Origin: Aphanothece cf. minutissima CCALA 015
GTDB taxonomy: Bacteria > Cyanobacteriota > Cyanobacteriia > PCC-6307 > Cyanobiaceae
Reading direction: 5' to 3'
NCBI GenBank assembly: GCA_003003925.1
Contig: PVWP01000005.1
Coordinates: forward strand, 124,001 to 188,000
Length of the DNA stretch: 64,000 bases
Shown: positions 42,567-54,309 of the stretch, in pieces
Position numbering within the stretch: the stretch's first letter is position 1
Layout: each line of letters begins with the position of its first letter
Position numbers and translations under genes: made by a program
Notes under the pieces: model-generated
Told to the model about the DNA's origin: nothing
What the model saw: the letters and a program-made list of their open reading frames with translations, nothing else
The model's database searches: none

Positions 42567-45500
42567 GCCGCCGCGCTCCCCGCCGGCGCCCGCCGCAGCC
42601 GCCAGTGCCCCAGCTGCCAGGGGCCGAGGGCCAGCGGCTGGGGCCCCTGTTCGTCCGGGTGCGGACTCCCCTCGCCGGCCGCCTGGGGCTGGCCCAGGGC
42701 GTCGCAGCGGCCCAACACGGTCCAGTCCGGGCCGGGTGAGAAGCGCCGCCGGCAGGGCCCCAGGTTCTGGACGCTGAGCAGCACCGCGCCCGTTTCGGCC
42801 CCGTCGTCCATTGCGCTTCCTTCCGCCGGCAGGGGCCGCAGGGCCACCAGCTGCAGGTCCTCGCCGAGGGACGGGAACAGCGTGTCGGCCGCCCCCCCGG
42901 CCTCGGCGCCTGCTCCGGAGGGCGGCTCCATCGGCCGACACCAGAGGGGCTCCCGCAGCCGGGTGGCCTGCTGGGGCGCAGCGGCCGCCCGCCAGCCGCC
43001 GGGACAGGGCAGCAGGGCCAGCCGCTGCCGCTGCCAGCCGTTGTCGGCGCCGGGATCGGGCCAGGTGGGTGCCCGCAGCAGCGACACCCCCAGGCGCTCC
43101 GCCGTCGCCGACACCCCCTGGGGGCCGTCGAGCAACACCGACAGCCCGTCGCCGCGGCCCGGGCCCACCGCGGCCATCCAGCTGACGGCGCTCACCTCCC
43201 AGCGGGCCCGCTCCCGGGCGGTGCGGGCCGTGGCCGGCCGCTCGATCACCCCGCCGGCCGTGTCGGCCGCCCAGCGGCAGGCCGGGTCGGCCAGGGGAAT
43301 CTCCAGCCGCAGCAGCTCGTGGCGCTGCTTCCACTGGGTGCCCAGCACCAGCTCCAGCCAGGGGCTGCCCGCCAGCAGGCGGCCATCGAGGCGCACCGGG
43401 CTCTGGCCGCAGCGCCCGCGCCAGACGAACCGGGCGCAGAGCGGCCCCGTCTCCAGCCACTGCGGCGGCCCCTGCCAGCTCCAGGCCAGCGGGTGCTGGC
43501 GGTAGTCGGCGGCCAGGTCCCAGGCATCCCAGAACTCGCCCCGGTCGCGCCAGCGGCACCAGGCCAGCGGCCCCGCCAGCTGGGGCATGCCGTCCCGATC
43601 GAAGAGCTGCTCCACCCCCGCCGGACCGATCAGCGCCGACACCAGACCGTTGCCCAGCCGCCAGCGGTCCGGCTCGCCGCCGGTGACCCGCTCCAGCCGC
43701 ACCGCCCCCTCCACGGGCGCCGCCACCGCCCCGGTCGCCGCAGCGCCGCCGCTGCCGGCGGGCGTCGGCTGCCGCCGCAGGTGCCGCACCCCCACCCCCT
43801 CGAGGGCGGGGATCTGCAGCCACTGGCCACCCCCGGGGGCCGGCTGGCCGGCCAGCCGCCGCTCGCCGTCCGCCGCCGCCAGCCACCAGTCGCCGGCCGG
43901 CAGCCGCAGGGTGCGGGACTGGGCCGGCAGCGGCTGCAGCTGCACGACACACCAGGGCTCGGCGGCGCTGGCGGGCGCCGCGGCCGTCCCACCGCTGGTC
44001 GCCGCGGCCGCCAGGCCCCGCCGCAGGGTCCGGTCGCGCCGGCGGGCGGCCCGGCGGCGGGCGCCCCGCCACTGGGGCTCGGCCTGCTCGAACACCTCCG
44101 GGATCGCCGTGCCCGGCAGGATGTCGTGGAACTGCTGGAACAGCAGGGTGCGCCAGTCGTCGCTGGCGGCCGGTGCCGGCCGGCCGAACAGCGCCGCGGC
44201 CAGATCCGCCTCCCGCAGCAGCCGCTCCAGGCTGCGGTTGTGGCGCTTCTGGTCGGGCCGGCTGGTGGGGCAGCCGCGGTGCAGCTCCAGGTAGAGCTCG
44301 TCGCGCCAGACCGGCAGCTGCCCCGCCAGCGATTCCAACGGCTCCAGATAGGCGCGCAGGGTGCCGTGGCGCTGGCCGGCCGCCTCCGGCTGGTCCTGCC
44401 AGAGCGCCAGCTGCTCCAGCATCTCGGCGGTCGGGCCACCGCCGTGGTCGCCGACCCCGGGCAGCCAGAGGGCGTCGGCGCAGCCGCTCGCCCGCTGCCA
44501 CTGCAGCCGGTAGCGCTCCATCGCCACCGGGTCGCCGTCGGTGCCGATCGGCGCCGTCATCAGGGCCAGCACCTCGGCCCCGCAGCGGCTGCGCCAGCGG
44601 AACAGCCGGTGGGGGAAGGGGTTGGTGGCGTTCCAGGCCAGCTTGTGGGTGCAGAACCAGCGCACCCCGGTGGCGGCCGCCAGCGCCGGCAGGCCGGCGG
44701 CGAAGCCGAAGCTGTCCGGCAGCCAGGCCAGCCGGTGGCTCCACTCCGGGAACGTGCGCAGGCTGTAGGCCTGGCCCTCCTGGAACTGGCGCAGCAGCGA
44801 GGTGGTGGAGAGCAGCACGCAGTCGCTCTCCACCCACGGGCCGTTGAGCGGCTCGAAGCGACCCGCCTGCATCGCCCGGCGGACGCGGGCGAACAGGGCC
44901 GGGCGGTGCCGCTCCAGCCAGGCATAGAGGGCCGGCGTGGAGTGGCCGAAGTGGAGCGTCTCGAAGCGCTCCATCAGATCGAGGGCGGAGGCGAAGGTGC
45001 GCTCCGCCGCCTGCCAGGTGTCGGCCACCGGCCACAGCCAGGCCAGATCCAGATGGGCGTGGCCCAGCACCTGGAGCACCCCCTCCCCCGGCGCCCCGTC
45101 GCGGCGGTGCTCACGGCGCAGCTCCCGCAGCTCGGCGGCGGTGGCCGCCAGCAGGCCGAGGGGATCGGCCGGATCCAGGGGCTCCAGCTCGATGCGGCTG
45201 CTGATCAGGGCGCCGTCGTCGTGCAGGGGGCTGCGCAGCCGCAGCTCCAGATCCAGGTCCTCCCCCCGCCACCAGCGCTCGGGCAGGGGCCAGCGGCAGG
45301 CGGTGTCGAACAGATCGCCGCTGTGGATGCGCTGGCCATCCACCCACAGCTCGGCGCTGTCGGCCCACCAGCGCAGCGCCAGTCGCGCCCGGGCCCCCGC
45401 CGCCAGGGGGACCCAGCCCTCCGGGCACGGGCAACGCAGGCGCAGACGGCACCACTGGCCGCCCCGCGGCCAGATGATCAGGCCCCGGGCCGCCCAGTCG

Positions 45501-45601
45501 GGGCGATGCCGCAGCCCCCACTCCCCCCCCAGCGCCGGACCGCTTCCGCCCCCGGGCTGGTCGGCCTGCCAGAGGGGTTGGAGATCCAGGGGCCGGGGCA
45601 T
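42554..45601 (-). CDS. GH38 alpha-mannosidase
   Basis: 1015-residue glycoside hydrolase family 38 protein. The zinc site is [13 protein letters not shown] (H181, D185) and the nucleophile is D296 in [28 protein letters not shown] and further ligands ([16 protein letters not shown]) follow. It has an N-terminal beta-domain and a long C-terminal beta-sandwich region typical of the family. No signal peptide, so it probably works in the cytoplasm on mannose-containing oligosaccharides. It lies between psbN and psbI. Confidence 0.9.
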   Translation of the reverse strand: MPRPLDLQPLWQADQPGGGSGPALGGEWGLRHRPDWAARGLIIWPRGGQWCRLRLRCPCPEGWVPLAAGARARLALRWWADSAELWVDGQRIHSGDLFDTACRWPLPERWWRGEDLDLELRLRSPLHDDGALISSRIELEPLDPADPLGLLAATAAELRELRREHRRDGAPGEGVLQVLGHAHLDLAWLWPVADTWQAAERTFASALDLMERFETLHFGHSTPALYAWLERHRPALFARVRRAMQAGRFEPLNGPWVESDCVLLSTTSLLRQFQEGQAYSLRTFPEWSHRLAWLPDSFGFAAGLPALAAATGVRWFCTHKLAWNATNPFPHRLFRWRSRCGAEVLALMTAPIGTDGDPVAMERYRLQWQRASGCADALWLPGVGDHGGGPTAEMLEQLALWQDQPEAAGQRHGTLRAYLEPLESLAGQLPVWRDELYLELHRGCPTSRPDQKRHNRSLERLLREADLAAALFGRPAPAASDDWRTLLFQQFHDILPGTAIPEVFEQAEPQWRGARRRAARRRDRTLRRGLAAAATSGGTAAAPASAAEPWCVVQLQPLPAQSRTLRLPAGDWWLAAADGERRLAGQPAPGGGQWLQIPALEGVGVRHLRRQPTPAGSGGAAATGAVAAPVEGAVRLERVTGGEPDRWRLGNGLVSALIGPAGVEQLFDRDGMPQLAGPLAWCRWRDRGEFWDAWDLAADYRQHPLAWSWQGPPQWLETGPLCARFVWRGRCGQSPVRLDGRLLAGSPWLELVLGTQWKQRHELLRLEIPLADPACRWAADTAGGVIERPATARTARERARWEVSAVSWMAAVGPGRGDGLSVLLDGPQGVSATAERLGVSLLRAPTWPDPGADNGWQRQRLALLPCPGGWRAAAAPQQATRLREPLWCRPMEPPSGAGAEAGGAADTLFPSLGEDLQLVALRPLPAEGSAMDDGAETGAVLLSVQNLGPCRRRFSPGPDWTVLGRCDALGQPQAAGEGSPHPDEQGPQPLALGPWQLGHWRLRRAPAGSAAAQSS

Positions 45602-45763
45602 GGGGAACGTGACCGAAACGTTTCAATCGAAGCCGGTTGCCCCCGCCAAACGGCATCGGACAGCCTGGATGGCCAACCACCACCCATAAGATGATGCGGC
45701 TGCCGAGGGGTCATCGAGACCCGTACCGGCGCCTGTCACTCCCTGTCACCCGCCGGACAGACC

Positions 45764-45883
45764 ATGCTCGCTCTCAAGATCTCGGTTTACTCCGTCGTCT
45801 TCTTCTTCATCGGGATCTTCGTCTTCGGCTTCCTGGCCAGCGATCCCACCCGTTCCCCCAGCCGCAAGGACCTGGAGGACTGA
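45764..45883 (+). CDS. psbI: Photosystem II reaction centre protein I
   Basis: 39-residue PSII core subunit, one transmembrane helix: [20 protein letters not shown] then [19 protein letters not shown]. The start is fixed by the family's exact N-terminus. It binds beside D1 and stabilises PSII dimers. Confidence 0.96.
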   Translation: MLALKISVYSVVFFFIGIFVFGFLASDPTRSPSRKDLED

Positions 45884-45997
45884 CCCCTTCGGCGGCGGCT
45901 CCGCCCGCCACCCGTCCGGACAACCGGACCGCCGCGGGGGACGCCCCCGAACTCCCATGGCAGGATCGGCCGCGTTCTTGCCGCTCATGCGCTGCCT

Positions 45998-48900
45998 GTG
46001 GTGCTCCATCCCCGCTCGGGACGTCCCCAGGCCCCTGCAGGCCTGACCCCCGGGCTTGTCCTGTGGCTGGGCATCTCCGCTGGGCTGACGCTGACGGCCG
46101 CACCGGCCCAGGCACGGCCGGACGCACCCTCCAGGCTTCAGGCCGCCCAGGCCCAGCTCCCTTCGGCGGCGCCCGCCACCCCCGGCGCCGCTTCCACCCC
46201 GGATCCCTTCGACGACGAGCCCCAGGTCGCGCCTGCCGCCGATCCCCAGGCCGGCGTCGAAGCCCCCGCCGATCCGGCACCCGCCGTTGCGCAACCGTCC
46301 CCGAGGCGTCGCCCCCTGGCGGTCACGCCCCAGCCCGATCCCGCAGCGGAGCCCACCCCGGCCGACCCCGCCGCCCCACCAGCACCTGTTCTGGGTCTGG
46401 AGGCCGCACCGGCCGGCGACGCCATGCCCCTGGAGCTGGAGCTCACCGCCAACCAGCAGGGTTATGACGGTCAGCTGCAGCGCTTCGTGGCCACCGGCAG
46501 CGTCATGGCCCGCCTGGCCGGTGGCCGCCTGCTGGCCGACCGGCTGGAGTTCGAGGCCACCACCCGCACCCTCTATGCGGTGGGCAACGTGCGCTTCCAG
46601 CGCGGCCAGCAGTACCTGCAGGGCAGCCGCCTCCGCTATGCCCTGCTGGAGGGGGTGGGGGAGATCGACGACGTCTATGGCGTCATCGATCTCGACAGCA
46701 CCAAGGAGGACTTCGACCTCGAGGCCGAGGCCTCCCAGCCCCTGCCGCCGCCGGAGCCGATCAGCTGCACCCCCTCCTATCCGGCGGTGCCCGTGTGGCA
46801 TCCCTACCCCTGGGCCGTCACCACCTGGGCCGGCCAGATGTATGCGGGTGAATTCGGCGACACCTTCACCTTCAGCGGCCGTTTCCGGCCCGAATACCTC
46901 GGCGGCATCGGCCTGCAGCGTCGCCTCTTCCAGGCCGGGCCCCTATCGCTGGAGTTCGATGCCAACCTGCTGGGTCACCGGGCCAGCGCCCAGCCGGGGG
47001 GCGGCTTCAACCAGGCCGTCCCCTTCTCCGACACCCCCGGCCAGAGCTTCGGCGAATTCACCGGCGGCCTCGGCCTGCGCCTGTGGCTGCGGCCCTGGCT
47101 CAACGTCTACTTCGTGGAGGGCCTGAGCGTCCTCACCGCCAAGAGCAACTACGAGCAGACCTTCCGCCAGAACTCGGCGCGCCTGCTCAACTACCTGGCC
47201 TTCGAGGTGGAGGCCCTGGTCACGCCCCGCTGGTCGGCCGTCGGCCGCATCCACCACCGCTCCGGGGCCTACGGCACCTTCAGCGGTGTGAGCGAGGGCA
47301 GCAACGCCTATCTGTTGGGCCTGCGCTACCGCTTCGGCACCGACAAGCCCGCCAGCCAGCCGATGCCGGTGCCGCCCGCCCAGGGTTGTCCGGAGGCCCC
47401 GCCCCTGGCCAGCGAGCAGCCCGATGGGCTGGCCCAGCAGCTCGAGCAGGTGACGATGGGTCCGGGCTGGACCGGCACCAGCGGCCAGCCGGCCCCGACG
47501 CCCCCCGTCAAACCGCCGGAGGACAAGGGCGGGGTGTGGCGCAACGCCCGGCATCAGGAACGGCTGCGCCGCGAGGCCATCGCCCGGATCCCCCAGCGGG
47601 TCGAGAACGTGACCTTCGAGCGCAGCCTCAAGGCGGAGCGGCGCTTCGGCTTTCCGCGGGAGTTCACCACGCCGGAGGTGGCCAACGACTTCGGCACCAC
47701 CCGCCCCGAGCAGCTCAAGGACCAGACCACCGAAGGCAACCAGGAGCTGATCAAGGGCACCGTGAGCCGCTGGCGTATCCAGGCCCGGCGCCTCAAGATC
47801 ACCCCCAACACCCTCTCCGGGGATCGGGTGGGCTTCACCAACGACCCGTTCACGCCGGCCCAGTCGTGGATGGATTCGGAGAAGGTGGTCATCACCCTGC
47901 TGCCCAACGGCGACACCCTGGTGAAGGCGCGCCGCAACACGCTGCGCCTGGAGGATCGCCTGCCGATCCGGGTGGCGCGCCAGCGCCGCATCCAGAAGCA
48001 GGACGAGGTGAGCAATCCCCTCGTGATCGGCAACGACCGCGAGGACCGGGACGGCTTCTTCCTCGGCTACAACATCCCGATCAAGATCGGCGAGAAGGGG
48101 CTCCTCAACCTGCAGCCGCAGGTGATGGTCCAGCGCCTCTACACCGGCAACACCGACGCCTACCCGCTGCCGGGATCGCCACCGGGTTCCACCAACATCG
48201 TCGAGCAGCCGGCCAAGACCGGCGACTACTTCGGCTTCGACGCCCGCCTCACCGGGCCGGTGCTCGGCTTCAACGCCGATGCCCGCCTCTCCATCTCCAC
48301 CTTCAATCCCGACAACTTCGCCAACGGCACCCGCAGCTTCGGCGACCTGTCCCGTCTGGTGAAGGTGCCCGTGCTGGGCTTCAGCACCATGCGCCTCTTC
48401 GGGGCCTACCGCTTCCGCACCTGGAACGGCTCCCTCGGCGAGCAGGACGTCTACTCCGCCTACGGCGTCTCGCTGGAGCAGCAGGGAAGCCTGCCCAGCT
48501 GGGGGAAACTGGCCCGCAGCTACTACTGGCGGATGGGGGTCGGCAACTTCCAGGCCAACCCGACCACCGGCACCGATCTGCTGCAGGTGTGGCGCGCCAA
48601 CGCCATCGGCTCGTTCAACTTCTCCTACCCGATCTGGACCGGCAAGCCCACCACCAGTCCGCCGGTGGTCTCGCTGGCCAATTCACCGGTGCCGATCGTT
48701 CCGGGCCTGCGCTTCAACGCCAACCTGCTCGGGGTGGCCGCCTACTTCAGTGACGGCACCAACCAGAACACGATTGGACTCTCCGGCGGGCCCACCCTGA
48801 CCCTGGGGCGCTTCGAGAAGCCGTTCTTCGACTACACCCAACTGACCATCACCGGCGGCATCACCCTGCGGCAGGGCCAGAGCCCGCTGAACTTCGACCG

Positions 48901-49198
48901 GGCCGTCGACCTGGGCACGGTCGGCATCGGCCTGTCGCAGCAGATCGTGGGGCCGCTCGTCTTCAGCGGCGGTATCGGCTTCAACGTCGATCCCAACTCC
49001 GGCTTCTACGGCGATGTCACCGGCTCCTACCTGGAGCTGCGCTGGCAGCGGCGCTCCTACGAGATCGGCGTGTACTACAGCCCCTACGACGGCCTGGGCG
49101 GCATCCGCGTGCGGCTCAACGACTTCAACTTCCAGGGGCCGGGCACGCCCTTCATCCCCTACCACCCCACCCAGGGGGTCCTGCAGCGCCCCTTCTAG
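45998..49198 (+). CDS. DUF3769 outer-membrane beta-barrel protein (LptD-like)
   Basis: 1066-residue envelope protein. N-terminal signal sequence (LVLWLGISAGLTLTAAPAQA), a Pro/Ala-rich linker to about 145, an OstA-like LptA/LptD N-domain (LELELTANQQGYDGQLQRFVATGSVMARLAGGRLLADRLEFEATTRTLYAVGNVRFQRG), and a long alternating aromatic/hydrophobic C-terminal part consistent with a beta-barrel ending in RPF. DUF3769 proteins are considered the cyanobacterial LPS-assembly counterpart. It starts at GTG 45998. It overlaps the convergent leuD gene by 4 bp. Confidence 0.88.
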   Translation: MVLHPRSGRPQAPAGLTPGLVLWLGISAGLTLTAAPAQARPDAPSRLQAAQAQLPSAAPATPGAASTPDPFDDEPQVAPAADPQAGVEAPADPAPAVAQPSPRRRPLAVTPQPDPAAEPTPADPAAPPAPVLGLEAAPAGDAMPLELELTANQQGYDGQLQRFVATGSVMARLAGGRLLADRLEFEATTRTLYAVGNVRFQRGQQYLQGSRLRYALLEGVGEIDDVYGVIDLDSTKEDFDLEAEASQPLPPPEPISCTPSYPAVPVWHPYPWAVTTWAGQMYAGEFGDTFTFSGRFRPEYLGGIGLQRRLFQAGPLSLEFDANLLGHRASAQPGGGFNQAVPFSDTPGQSFGEFTGGLGLRLWLRPWLNVYFVEGLSVLTAKSNYEQTFRQNSARLLNYLAFEVEALVTPRWSAVGRIHHRSGAYGTFSGVSEGSNAYLLGLRYRFGTDKPASQPMPVPPAQGCPEAPPLASEQPDGLAQQLEQVTMGPGWTGTSGQPAPTPPVKPPEDKGGVWRNARHQERLRREAIARIPQRVENVTFERSLKAERRFGFPREFTTPEVANDFGTTRPEQLKDQTTEGNQELIKGTVSRWRIQARRLKITPNTLSGDRVGFTNDPFTPAQSWMDSEKVVITLLPNGDTLVKARRNTLRLEDRLPIRVARQRRIQKQDEVSNPLVIGNDREDRDGFFLGYNIPIKIGEKGLLNLQPQVMVQRLYTGNTDAYPLPGSPPGSTNIVEQPAKTGDYFGFDARLTGPVLGFNADARLSISTFNPDNFANGTRSFGDLSRLVKVPVLGFSTMRLFGAYRFRTWNGSLGEQDVYSAYGVSLEQQGSLPSWGKLARSYYWRMGVGNFQANPTTGTDLLQVWRANAIGSFNFSYPIWTGKPTTSPPVVSLANSPVPIVPGLRFNANLLGVAAYFSDGTNQNTIGLSGGPTLTLGRFEKPFFDYTQLTITGGITLRQGQSPLNFDRAVDLGTVGIGLSQQIVGPLVFSGGIGFNVDPNSGFYGDVTGSYLELRWQRRSYEIGVYYSPYDGLGGIRVRLNDFNFQGPGTPFIPYHPTQGVLQRPF

Positions 49199-49827
49199 GC
49201 GGCGACGAAGCCGTCCAGGTAGGGGAGCCGGCCGGCGGTGGCCCGCAGCTCGGCGTCGTGGGCCACGAGCTGGGCCGTGCCGTTCCACTCGCCGCTCACC
49301 AGCATGCGACGCGGGCCGGGGGCCAGCTCCAGGGGCCATTCCAGACACTCGCCATCGGCCTCCAGCACCACCCGCGGCGGCTCGAGATCGAGCTGCAGCC
49401 GGGCGCCGGGATGGGCGGCGATGGCGGCCTGGAGGGCCAGCACCGTGGCATGGTCGGCAGTGAGGCAGGGGATGCCCAGGGCCAGGCAGTTGCCGAAGAA
49501 GATCTCCGCGAAGCTCTCGCCGATCACCGCCCGGATGCCCCAGCGCATCAGCGCCTGGGGGGCGTGCTCCCGGCTGGAGCCGCAGCCGAAGTTGCGGTTG
49601 ACCACCAGGATCGCGGCGCCCTGGTTGTCGGCCCGATCGAAGGGGTGGTCGCCGGCCCGCTCGCGGCGGTCATCGGCGAAGACCCCCTCGGCCAGCCCGT
49701 CAAAGGTGACGCACTTGAGATAGCGGGCCGGAATGATCCGGTCGGTGTCGATGTCGTCGCCGGGCACGACGACGGCACGGCCCTGGCACTGCTGGATCGG
49801 TCCGGCCGGGAAGGGGGTGGCGCTCAT
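49195..49827 (-). CDS. leuD: 3-isopropylmalate dehydratase small subunit
   Basis: 210-residue small subunit of isopropylmalate isomerase in leucine synthesis. Conserved text: [32 protein letters not shown] and [46 protein letters not shown]. Its ATG overlaps the leuC stop (4 bp), so the two are coupled. Confidence 0.95.
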   Translation of the reverse strand: MSATPFPAGPIQQCQGRAVVVPGDDIDTDRIIPARYLKCVTFDGLAEGVFADDRRERAGDHPFDRADNQGAAILVVNRNFGCGSSREHAPQALMRWGIRAVIGESFAEIFFGNCLALGIPCLTADHATVLALQAAIAAHPGARLQLDLEPPRVVLEADGECLEWPLELAPGPRRMLVSGEWNGTAQLVAHDAELRATAGRLPYLDGFVAA

Positions 49828-51266
49828 GCTGGGGTGGCGGCGGGCTCAGGGGAGGACGGGGTGGCGATCAGGCGGCGCACGTCGGCCACGTGGCCGCTCA
49901 CCGCCGCCGCGGCCACCATGGCCGGGCTCATCAGCAGGGTGCGGCCGGTGGCGGAACCCTGGCGCCCCTTGAAGTTGCGGTTGCTGGAACTGGCGCTGAT
50001 CTGGCGCCCCTCCAGCCGGTCGGGGTTCATGGCCAGGCACATCGAGCAACCCGGCTCGCGCCATTCGAAGCCGGCCTCGCGGAACACCGCATCGAGACCC
50101 TCGGCCTCGGCGGCGGCCGCCACCTGCTCACTGCCCGGCACCACGAAGGCCTTGATGCCCGCCGCCACCTGCCGGCCGCGGGCGACGGCGGCGGCGGCCC
50201 GCAGGTCGCTGAGGCGGCCGTTGGTGCAGCTGCCGATGAAGCAGACATCCACCGGCAGTCCCTCGATCGGCGCCCCGGGGCGTAGGTCCATGTAGCGGTA
50301 GGCCTCCTCGGCGATCGGCCGCTCATCGCTGTCGGTCTGCTCGAGGGTGGGCACGGCCTCGTCGACGCCGATGGCCTGCCCCGGGGTGATGCCCCAGGTG
50401 ACGGTGGGCGCGATCGTGGCCGCATCGAACACCACCTCGTCGTCGAAGACAGCGTCGGGACCGGAGGCCAGGGCGCTCCACCAGGCGACGGCCCGCTCCC
50501 AGGCCTCGCCGGCGGGGGCATGGGGCCGCCCCTTGAGATAGGCGAAGGTGACGGCATCGGGGTTGACGTAGCCGCAGCGCGCCCCGCCCTCGATGGCCAT
50601 GTTGCAGAGCGTCATCCGCTCCTCCATCGAGAGGGCCTCGATGGCCGGGCCGGCGAACTCGTAGGCGTAGCCCACACCGCCCTTCACCCCCAGGGTGCGG
50701 ATCACGTGCAGCACCAGATCCTTGGCGTAGACGCCGCTCTGCAGGGTCCCCTCCACCCGGATCCGGCGCACCTTGAGCTTGCCCATCGCCAGACTCTGGC
50801 TGGCGAGCACGTCACGGACCTGGCTGGTGCCGATGCCGAAGGCGATGGCACCGAAGGCGCCGTGGGTGGAGGTGTGGGAATCGCCGCAGGCCACGGTCAT
50901 GCCGGGCTGGGTGAGCCCCAGCTCCGGGGCGATCACATGCACGATCCCCTGGCGGCCGCTGCCGAGGCCGTGGAGGGTGATGCCGTGCCGGCCGCAGTTG
51001 GCCTCCAGGGTGGCGAGCATCGCCTCGGCCAGGGGGTCGGCGAACGGCCGGGCCTGGGAGGTGGTGGGCACGATGTGGTCGACCGTGGCGACCGTGCGCT
51101 CGGGATGGCGCACCGACAGGCCCAGATCATCGAGGGCGGCGAAGGCCTGGGGGCTGGTGACCTCGTGAATCAGGTGCAGCCCGATGAACAGCTGGGTGGC
51201 ACCGCCCGGAAGATCGGCGACGCGGTGCAGCTCCCAGACCTTGTCGTAGAGGGTGCCGGCGCTCAA
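49824..51266 (-). CDS. leuC: 3-isopropylmalate dehydratase large subunit
   Basis: 480-residue aconitase-family subunit with a [4Fe-4S] cluster bound by cysteines in [14 protein letters not shown] and [10 protein letters not shown]. Further hallmarks: [56 protein letters not shown]. It begins with TTG at 51266, whose bases overlap the DUF2811 stop, so translation is probably coupled. Confidence 0.95.
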   Translation of the reverse strand: MSAGTLYDKVWELHRVADLPGGATQLFIGLHLIHEVTSPQAFAALDDLGLSVRHPERTVATVDHIVPTTSQARPFADPLAEAMLATLEANCGRHGITLHGLGSGRQGIVHVIAPELGLTQPGMTVACGDSHTSTHGAFGAIAFGIGTSQVRDVLASQSLAMGKLKVRRIRVEGTLQSGVYAKDLVLHVIRTLGVKGGVGYAYEFAGPAIEALSMEERMTLCNMAIEGGARCGYVNPDAVTFAYLKGRPHAPAGEAWERAVAWWSALASGPDAVFDDEVVFDAATIAPTVTWGITPGQAIGVDEAVPTLEQTDSDERPIAEEAYRYMDLRPGAPIEGLPVDVCFIGSCTNGRLSDLRAAAAVARGRQVAAGIKAFVVPGSEQVAAAAEAEGLDAVFREAGFEWREPGCSMCLAMNPDRLEGRQISASSSNRNFKGRQGSATGRTLLMSPAMVAAAAVSGHVADVRRLIATPSSPEPAATPA

Positions 51267-51541
51267 GAGGAAGGATCTGAACGGTCAGAAACCACCCTAG
51301 AAGGAGGGTGATCCACCGGTGCGGGCTCCCGGCGGAACAGGCCGTTGAGGTAGTGGCGGGCCACGGCACGGTCGTGGCTGCCGTGCTGGACCAGGAAACC
51401 GGCGAGGGCGGCCTGCATGAGCCGGTACTGGTCCCACTGGGGGTGCACCCGGATGAACTCCCGCATCGCCTCGAACAGGTCCTCCGGCATCTGGTTCTCG
51501 ATGCTCACGGTGCGGGGAGCGTGGTCGGGAATCTGGCTCAT
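51263..51541 (-). CDS. DUF2811 family protein
   Basis: 92-residue cyanobacterial protein. Conserved core [57 protein letters not shown], wholly helical. Function unknown. It heads the leuCD transcription unit. An ATG nine codons upstream (51568) is possible. Confidence 0.85.
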   Translation of the reverse strand: MSQIPDHAPRTVSIENQMPEDLFEAMREFIRVHPQWDQYRLMQAALAGFLVQHGSHDRAVARHYLNGLFRREPAPVDHPPSRVVSDRSDPSS

Positions 51542-51897
51542 GCGGCGCTGGTCGTCGGTCCCCCCCATCAGGCCATGGGGCCGCCCCCCGCGTCAAAGCG
51601 CCCCACACCGGGCCGGTCCCAAGGGACCGCCGCTGAGAATCCCGGCGCGGGGCGGCTTCCCGGCCGCCGTCCGGGGGTGGCCGCCGCGGCGGTACCTGCC
51701 GGGGGACATGGTCAAGGGGGGGAGGCCTTTCCCGCAGCCGGGAGCCAGGACCCCTCCGGCAGCTCGGCCCGACCGCCGCCACCTGTGGAAAACGTCCCTG
51801 GTTTCGGGGGAAAAGGGCCAGGCCGGGGGGAAAAGTCCATGCCTCAGGATTCGTGATCGATGGCGGCCGCGGCAGCAGATGTTCCGATCAGGCGGGC
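51542..51897. other. Intergenic region before cinA
   Basis: Very GC-rich spacer with several short G and C runs. It should contain the promoter of the DUF2811-leuC-leuD unit. No gene, RNA or convincing terminator recognised. Confidence 0.5.
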
Positions 51898-53172
51898 TCA
51901 GATCGCCCCAGTGTTCAGCCGTAACCGCAGACGGTTCAGGCTTTCCCCCACCGTCAGCGTCTGGATCCAGCCGCGCTCGCGGCCGCTGCCGAAACGCACC
52001 GCTTCGCTGCGGCAGCCATCGGGCCCGGCCACGGCGATGTGCACCAGCCCCACCGGCTTCCCGTCGCTGCCGCCGCCGGGTCCGGCGATGCCCGTCACAG
52101 CCACGGCCCAGGTGGCCCCCGTGAGGTGGCGCACCCCCTCCGCCATCGCCACGGCCACCGGGTCACTCACCGCCCCATGGCGCTCGAGCACCGCCGCCGG
52201 CACCCCCAGCACCGCCTGCTTGACGGCGTTGGCGTAGGCGATCACCCCACCGAGGAACACCTCCGACGCCCCCGGCACCGCCACCAGGGCGGCCCCGAGG
52301 CCCCCGCCGGTGCAGGACTCCGCCACCGCCAGGGTCTCGCCCCGGCGCCGCAGCGCCGCCAGCACCACCGAGGCCAGGCTGTCGCCGTCGGCGCCGAAGC
52401 AGCTGCTGCCGGTGCGGCGGCGCAGCTCCTCCTCCACCGGGGCCAGCAGGGCGGTGGCGGCGGCCGCATCGGCGGCCCGGGCCGTGACCCGCAGCTTCAC
52501 CTCCCCGGCACCGGCGTAGGGGGCCACGGTGGGGTTCTCCAGGGCCAGCAGGTCGTGCACCCGCTCGGCCAGGTCGGACTCGGCCACCCCCCAGAAGCGC
52601 AGCATGCGGCTGGCGAACACCCCGCCCGCAAGGCCCGCCTGCTGCAGCCAGGGGGCCGCGGTGGCGTGCCACATGGCCCGCAGCTCGCTGGGCACACCCG
52701 GGAAGGTGAGCACGCTGAACCCCGGCACCGGGGTCCAGATCATCCCCGGCGCCGTGCCGGTGGGGTTGGGCAGCACCTGGGCCCCCCGCGGCAGCAGGGC
52801 CTGCTTGCGGTTGGAGGGGGCCACGGTGCGGCCCCGGGCCGTGATCCGGGCCTGGATCGCCGCCCAGATCTCGCCGTGCTCCACCAGGTCGGCGCCGAAG
52901 GCCGCCGCGATCGCCTCGGTGGTGAGGTCATCGGGGGTGGGCCCCAGGCCGCCGGTGGTGACCAGCACCCGGCAGCGCCCCGCCGCCTGCCGCACCGCCT
53001 CGATCAGCCGCTCCCGGTTGTCGCCCACCACCTGCTGGCGGTGGTGCACCACCCCGAGGGCCGCCAGCTGTTCCGCCAGCCAGCGGGCATTGCCGTTGAC
53101 GATGTTGCCCAGCAGCAGCTCGGTGCCGATGCAGAGCACCTCCACCCCGGCGTCGCCGGGGGCCCCGCTCAC
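51898..53172 (-). CDS. cinA: CinA, nicotinamide-nucleotide amidase / ADP-ribose pyrophosphatase family
   Basis: 424-residue two-domain CinA protein. N-terminal MoCF/COG1058 domain ([46 protein letters not shown]) and C-terminal amidohydrolase domain ([20 protein letters not shown] with catalytic Ser/Cys region, [42 protein letters not shown]). Role in NAD recycling is established for the family; it is named for competence loci. The GTG at 53172 overlaps the WecA-like stop by 4 bp, deciding the start. Confidence 0.93.
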   Translation of the reverse strand: MSGAPGDAGVEVLCIGTELLLGNIVNGNARWLAEQLAALGVVHHRQQVVGDNRERLIEAVRQAAGRCRVLVTTGGLGPTPDDLTTEAIAAAFGADLVEHGEIWAAIQARITARGRTVAPSNRKQALLPRGAQVLPNPTGTAPGMIWTPVPGFSVLTFPGVPSELRAMWHATAAPWLQQAGLAGGVFASRMLRFWGVAESDLAERVHDLLALENPTVAPYAGAGEVKLRVTARAADAAAATALLAPVEEELRRRTGSSCFGADGDSLASVVLAALRRRGETLAVAESCTGGGLGAALVAVPGASEVFLGGVIAYANAVKQAVLGVPAAVLERHGAVSDPVAVAMAEGVRHLTGATWAVAVTGIAGPGGGSDGKPVGLVHIAVAGPDGCRSEAVRFGSGRERGWIQTLTVGESLNRLRLRLNTGAI

Positions 53173-54251
53173 TTGGCCTCCTCCTGCATCTGGCGGCGGC
53201 AGACCACCAGCACGGCGATCAGCACCGCGGTGGCCAGCGCCAGCCAGAGGAAGCGCATCTCGGCATTGGCCAGCACCAGGGCGATGGACGCCAGCCACTG
53301 GGTGAAGGCATAGATCAGCACCACGGTGCGGCGATGGCTGAAGCCGGCCCGCAGCAGGCGGTGGTGCAGGTGGCGGCGATCCGGGTAGAAGGGGGAGCGG
53401 CCGGCCCGGAGGCGGCCCATGATCACCGCCGACATGTCAGCCAGGGGCAGGGACAGGATCATCAGGGGCAGCAGCAGGCTGACGCTGGTGAGCCGCTTGG
53501 CCGGGCCGACGATGCTGATCGCCGCCAGGGCGAAGCCGAGGAAGTAGGAACCCCCGTCCCCCATGAAGATGCGGGCCGGGTTGAAGTTGTGGCGCAGGAA
53601 GCCCAGGCAGCTGCCGGCCAGGGCCGCCGCCAGCAGGCCGGCGGCGGGCTGGCTGAGGCTGAAGCTCACCGAGAGCAGCCCGACGGCGGCGATGCCGCTC
53701 ACCCCCGCCGCCAGCCCGTCGAGGCCATCCAGCCAGTTGATCGCGTTGGTGATTCCCACCAGCCAGACCACCGTGGCCAGCAGGCTCAGCCCCTCCGGCA
53801 GGGGCAGACCGGCGGCCGAGCTCCCCAGGCCGAAGGGCAGGTCGATGCTGCCGATGCGCACCCCCTGGTTCCACACCGCCGCGGCCACGAGCACTTGGCC
53901 GCAGAGGCGGGGCAGGGGGGGCAGGGCGAACAGGTCGTCCGCCAGGCCGATCACGAAAAAGCAGAGGGCCCCCGCCAGGGTGGTCCAGATCAGCTGGTCC
54001 TTGTCCGGCGGCAGGTCGGCGAAGCCGCCGAAGGTCCAGGTGCAGGCCAGCGAGAGGCTGAAGCCGGCCACGATGCCGATGCCGCCGAGCCGCACCATGG
54101 GGCCGGTGTGCTGCTTGCGGTCGTCGGGGGGGTCGACGAGCCCCCAGCGCAGACCGAGCCTCCGCACCACAGGCACGATCAGCGCCGTGAGCAGGGCCGC
54201 CGCGGTGGCCGTGAGCAGGGCCGCCGCGTTGGGGCTGTAGGCGAGGGTCAC
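53169..54251 (-). CDS. WecA/TagO-like glycosyl-1-phosphate transferase
   Basis: 360-residue polytopic enzyme with about ten transmembrane helices that moves a sugar-1-phosphate onto undecaprenyl phosphate. Motifs: [35 protein letters not shown] (Mg2+ aspartates), [33 protein letters not shown] and [13 protein letters not shown]. Initiates O-antigen or exopolysaccharide synthesis. Translationally coupled to cinA. Confidence 0.9.
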   Translation of the reverse strand: MTLAYSPNAAALLTATAAALLTALIVPVVRRLGLRWGLVDPPDDRKQHTGPMVRLGGIGIVAGFSLSLACTWTFGGFADLPPDKDQLIWTTLAGALCFFVIGLADDLFALPPLPRLCGQVLVAAAVWNQGVRIGSIDLPFGLGSSAAGLPLPEGLSLLATVVWLVGITNAINWLDGLDGLAAGVSGIAAVGLLSVSFSLSQPAAGLLAAALAGSCLGFLRHNFNPARIFMGDGGSYFLGFALAAISIVGPAKRLTSVSLLLPLMILSLPLADMSAVIMGRLRAGRSPFYPDRRHLHHRLLRAGFSHRRTVVLIYAFTQWLASIALVLANAEMRFLWLALATAVLIAVLVVCRRQMQEEAK

Positions 54252-54309
54252 AACGGCGGGCCGGAAGAGTGCGGTCCTGAAGGCGACACGTTACGGGTGA
54301 ACGGGGCCG

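Noticed and set aside
42318..45694. Very long open frames (800-900 codons) on other frames of the GH38 gene
   Set aside because: High GC makes stop codons rare. These frames give Arg/Gly/Pro/Ala-rich text without motifs, while the 1015-residue frame carries a complete GH38 active site.
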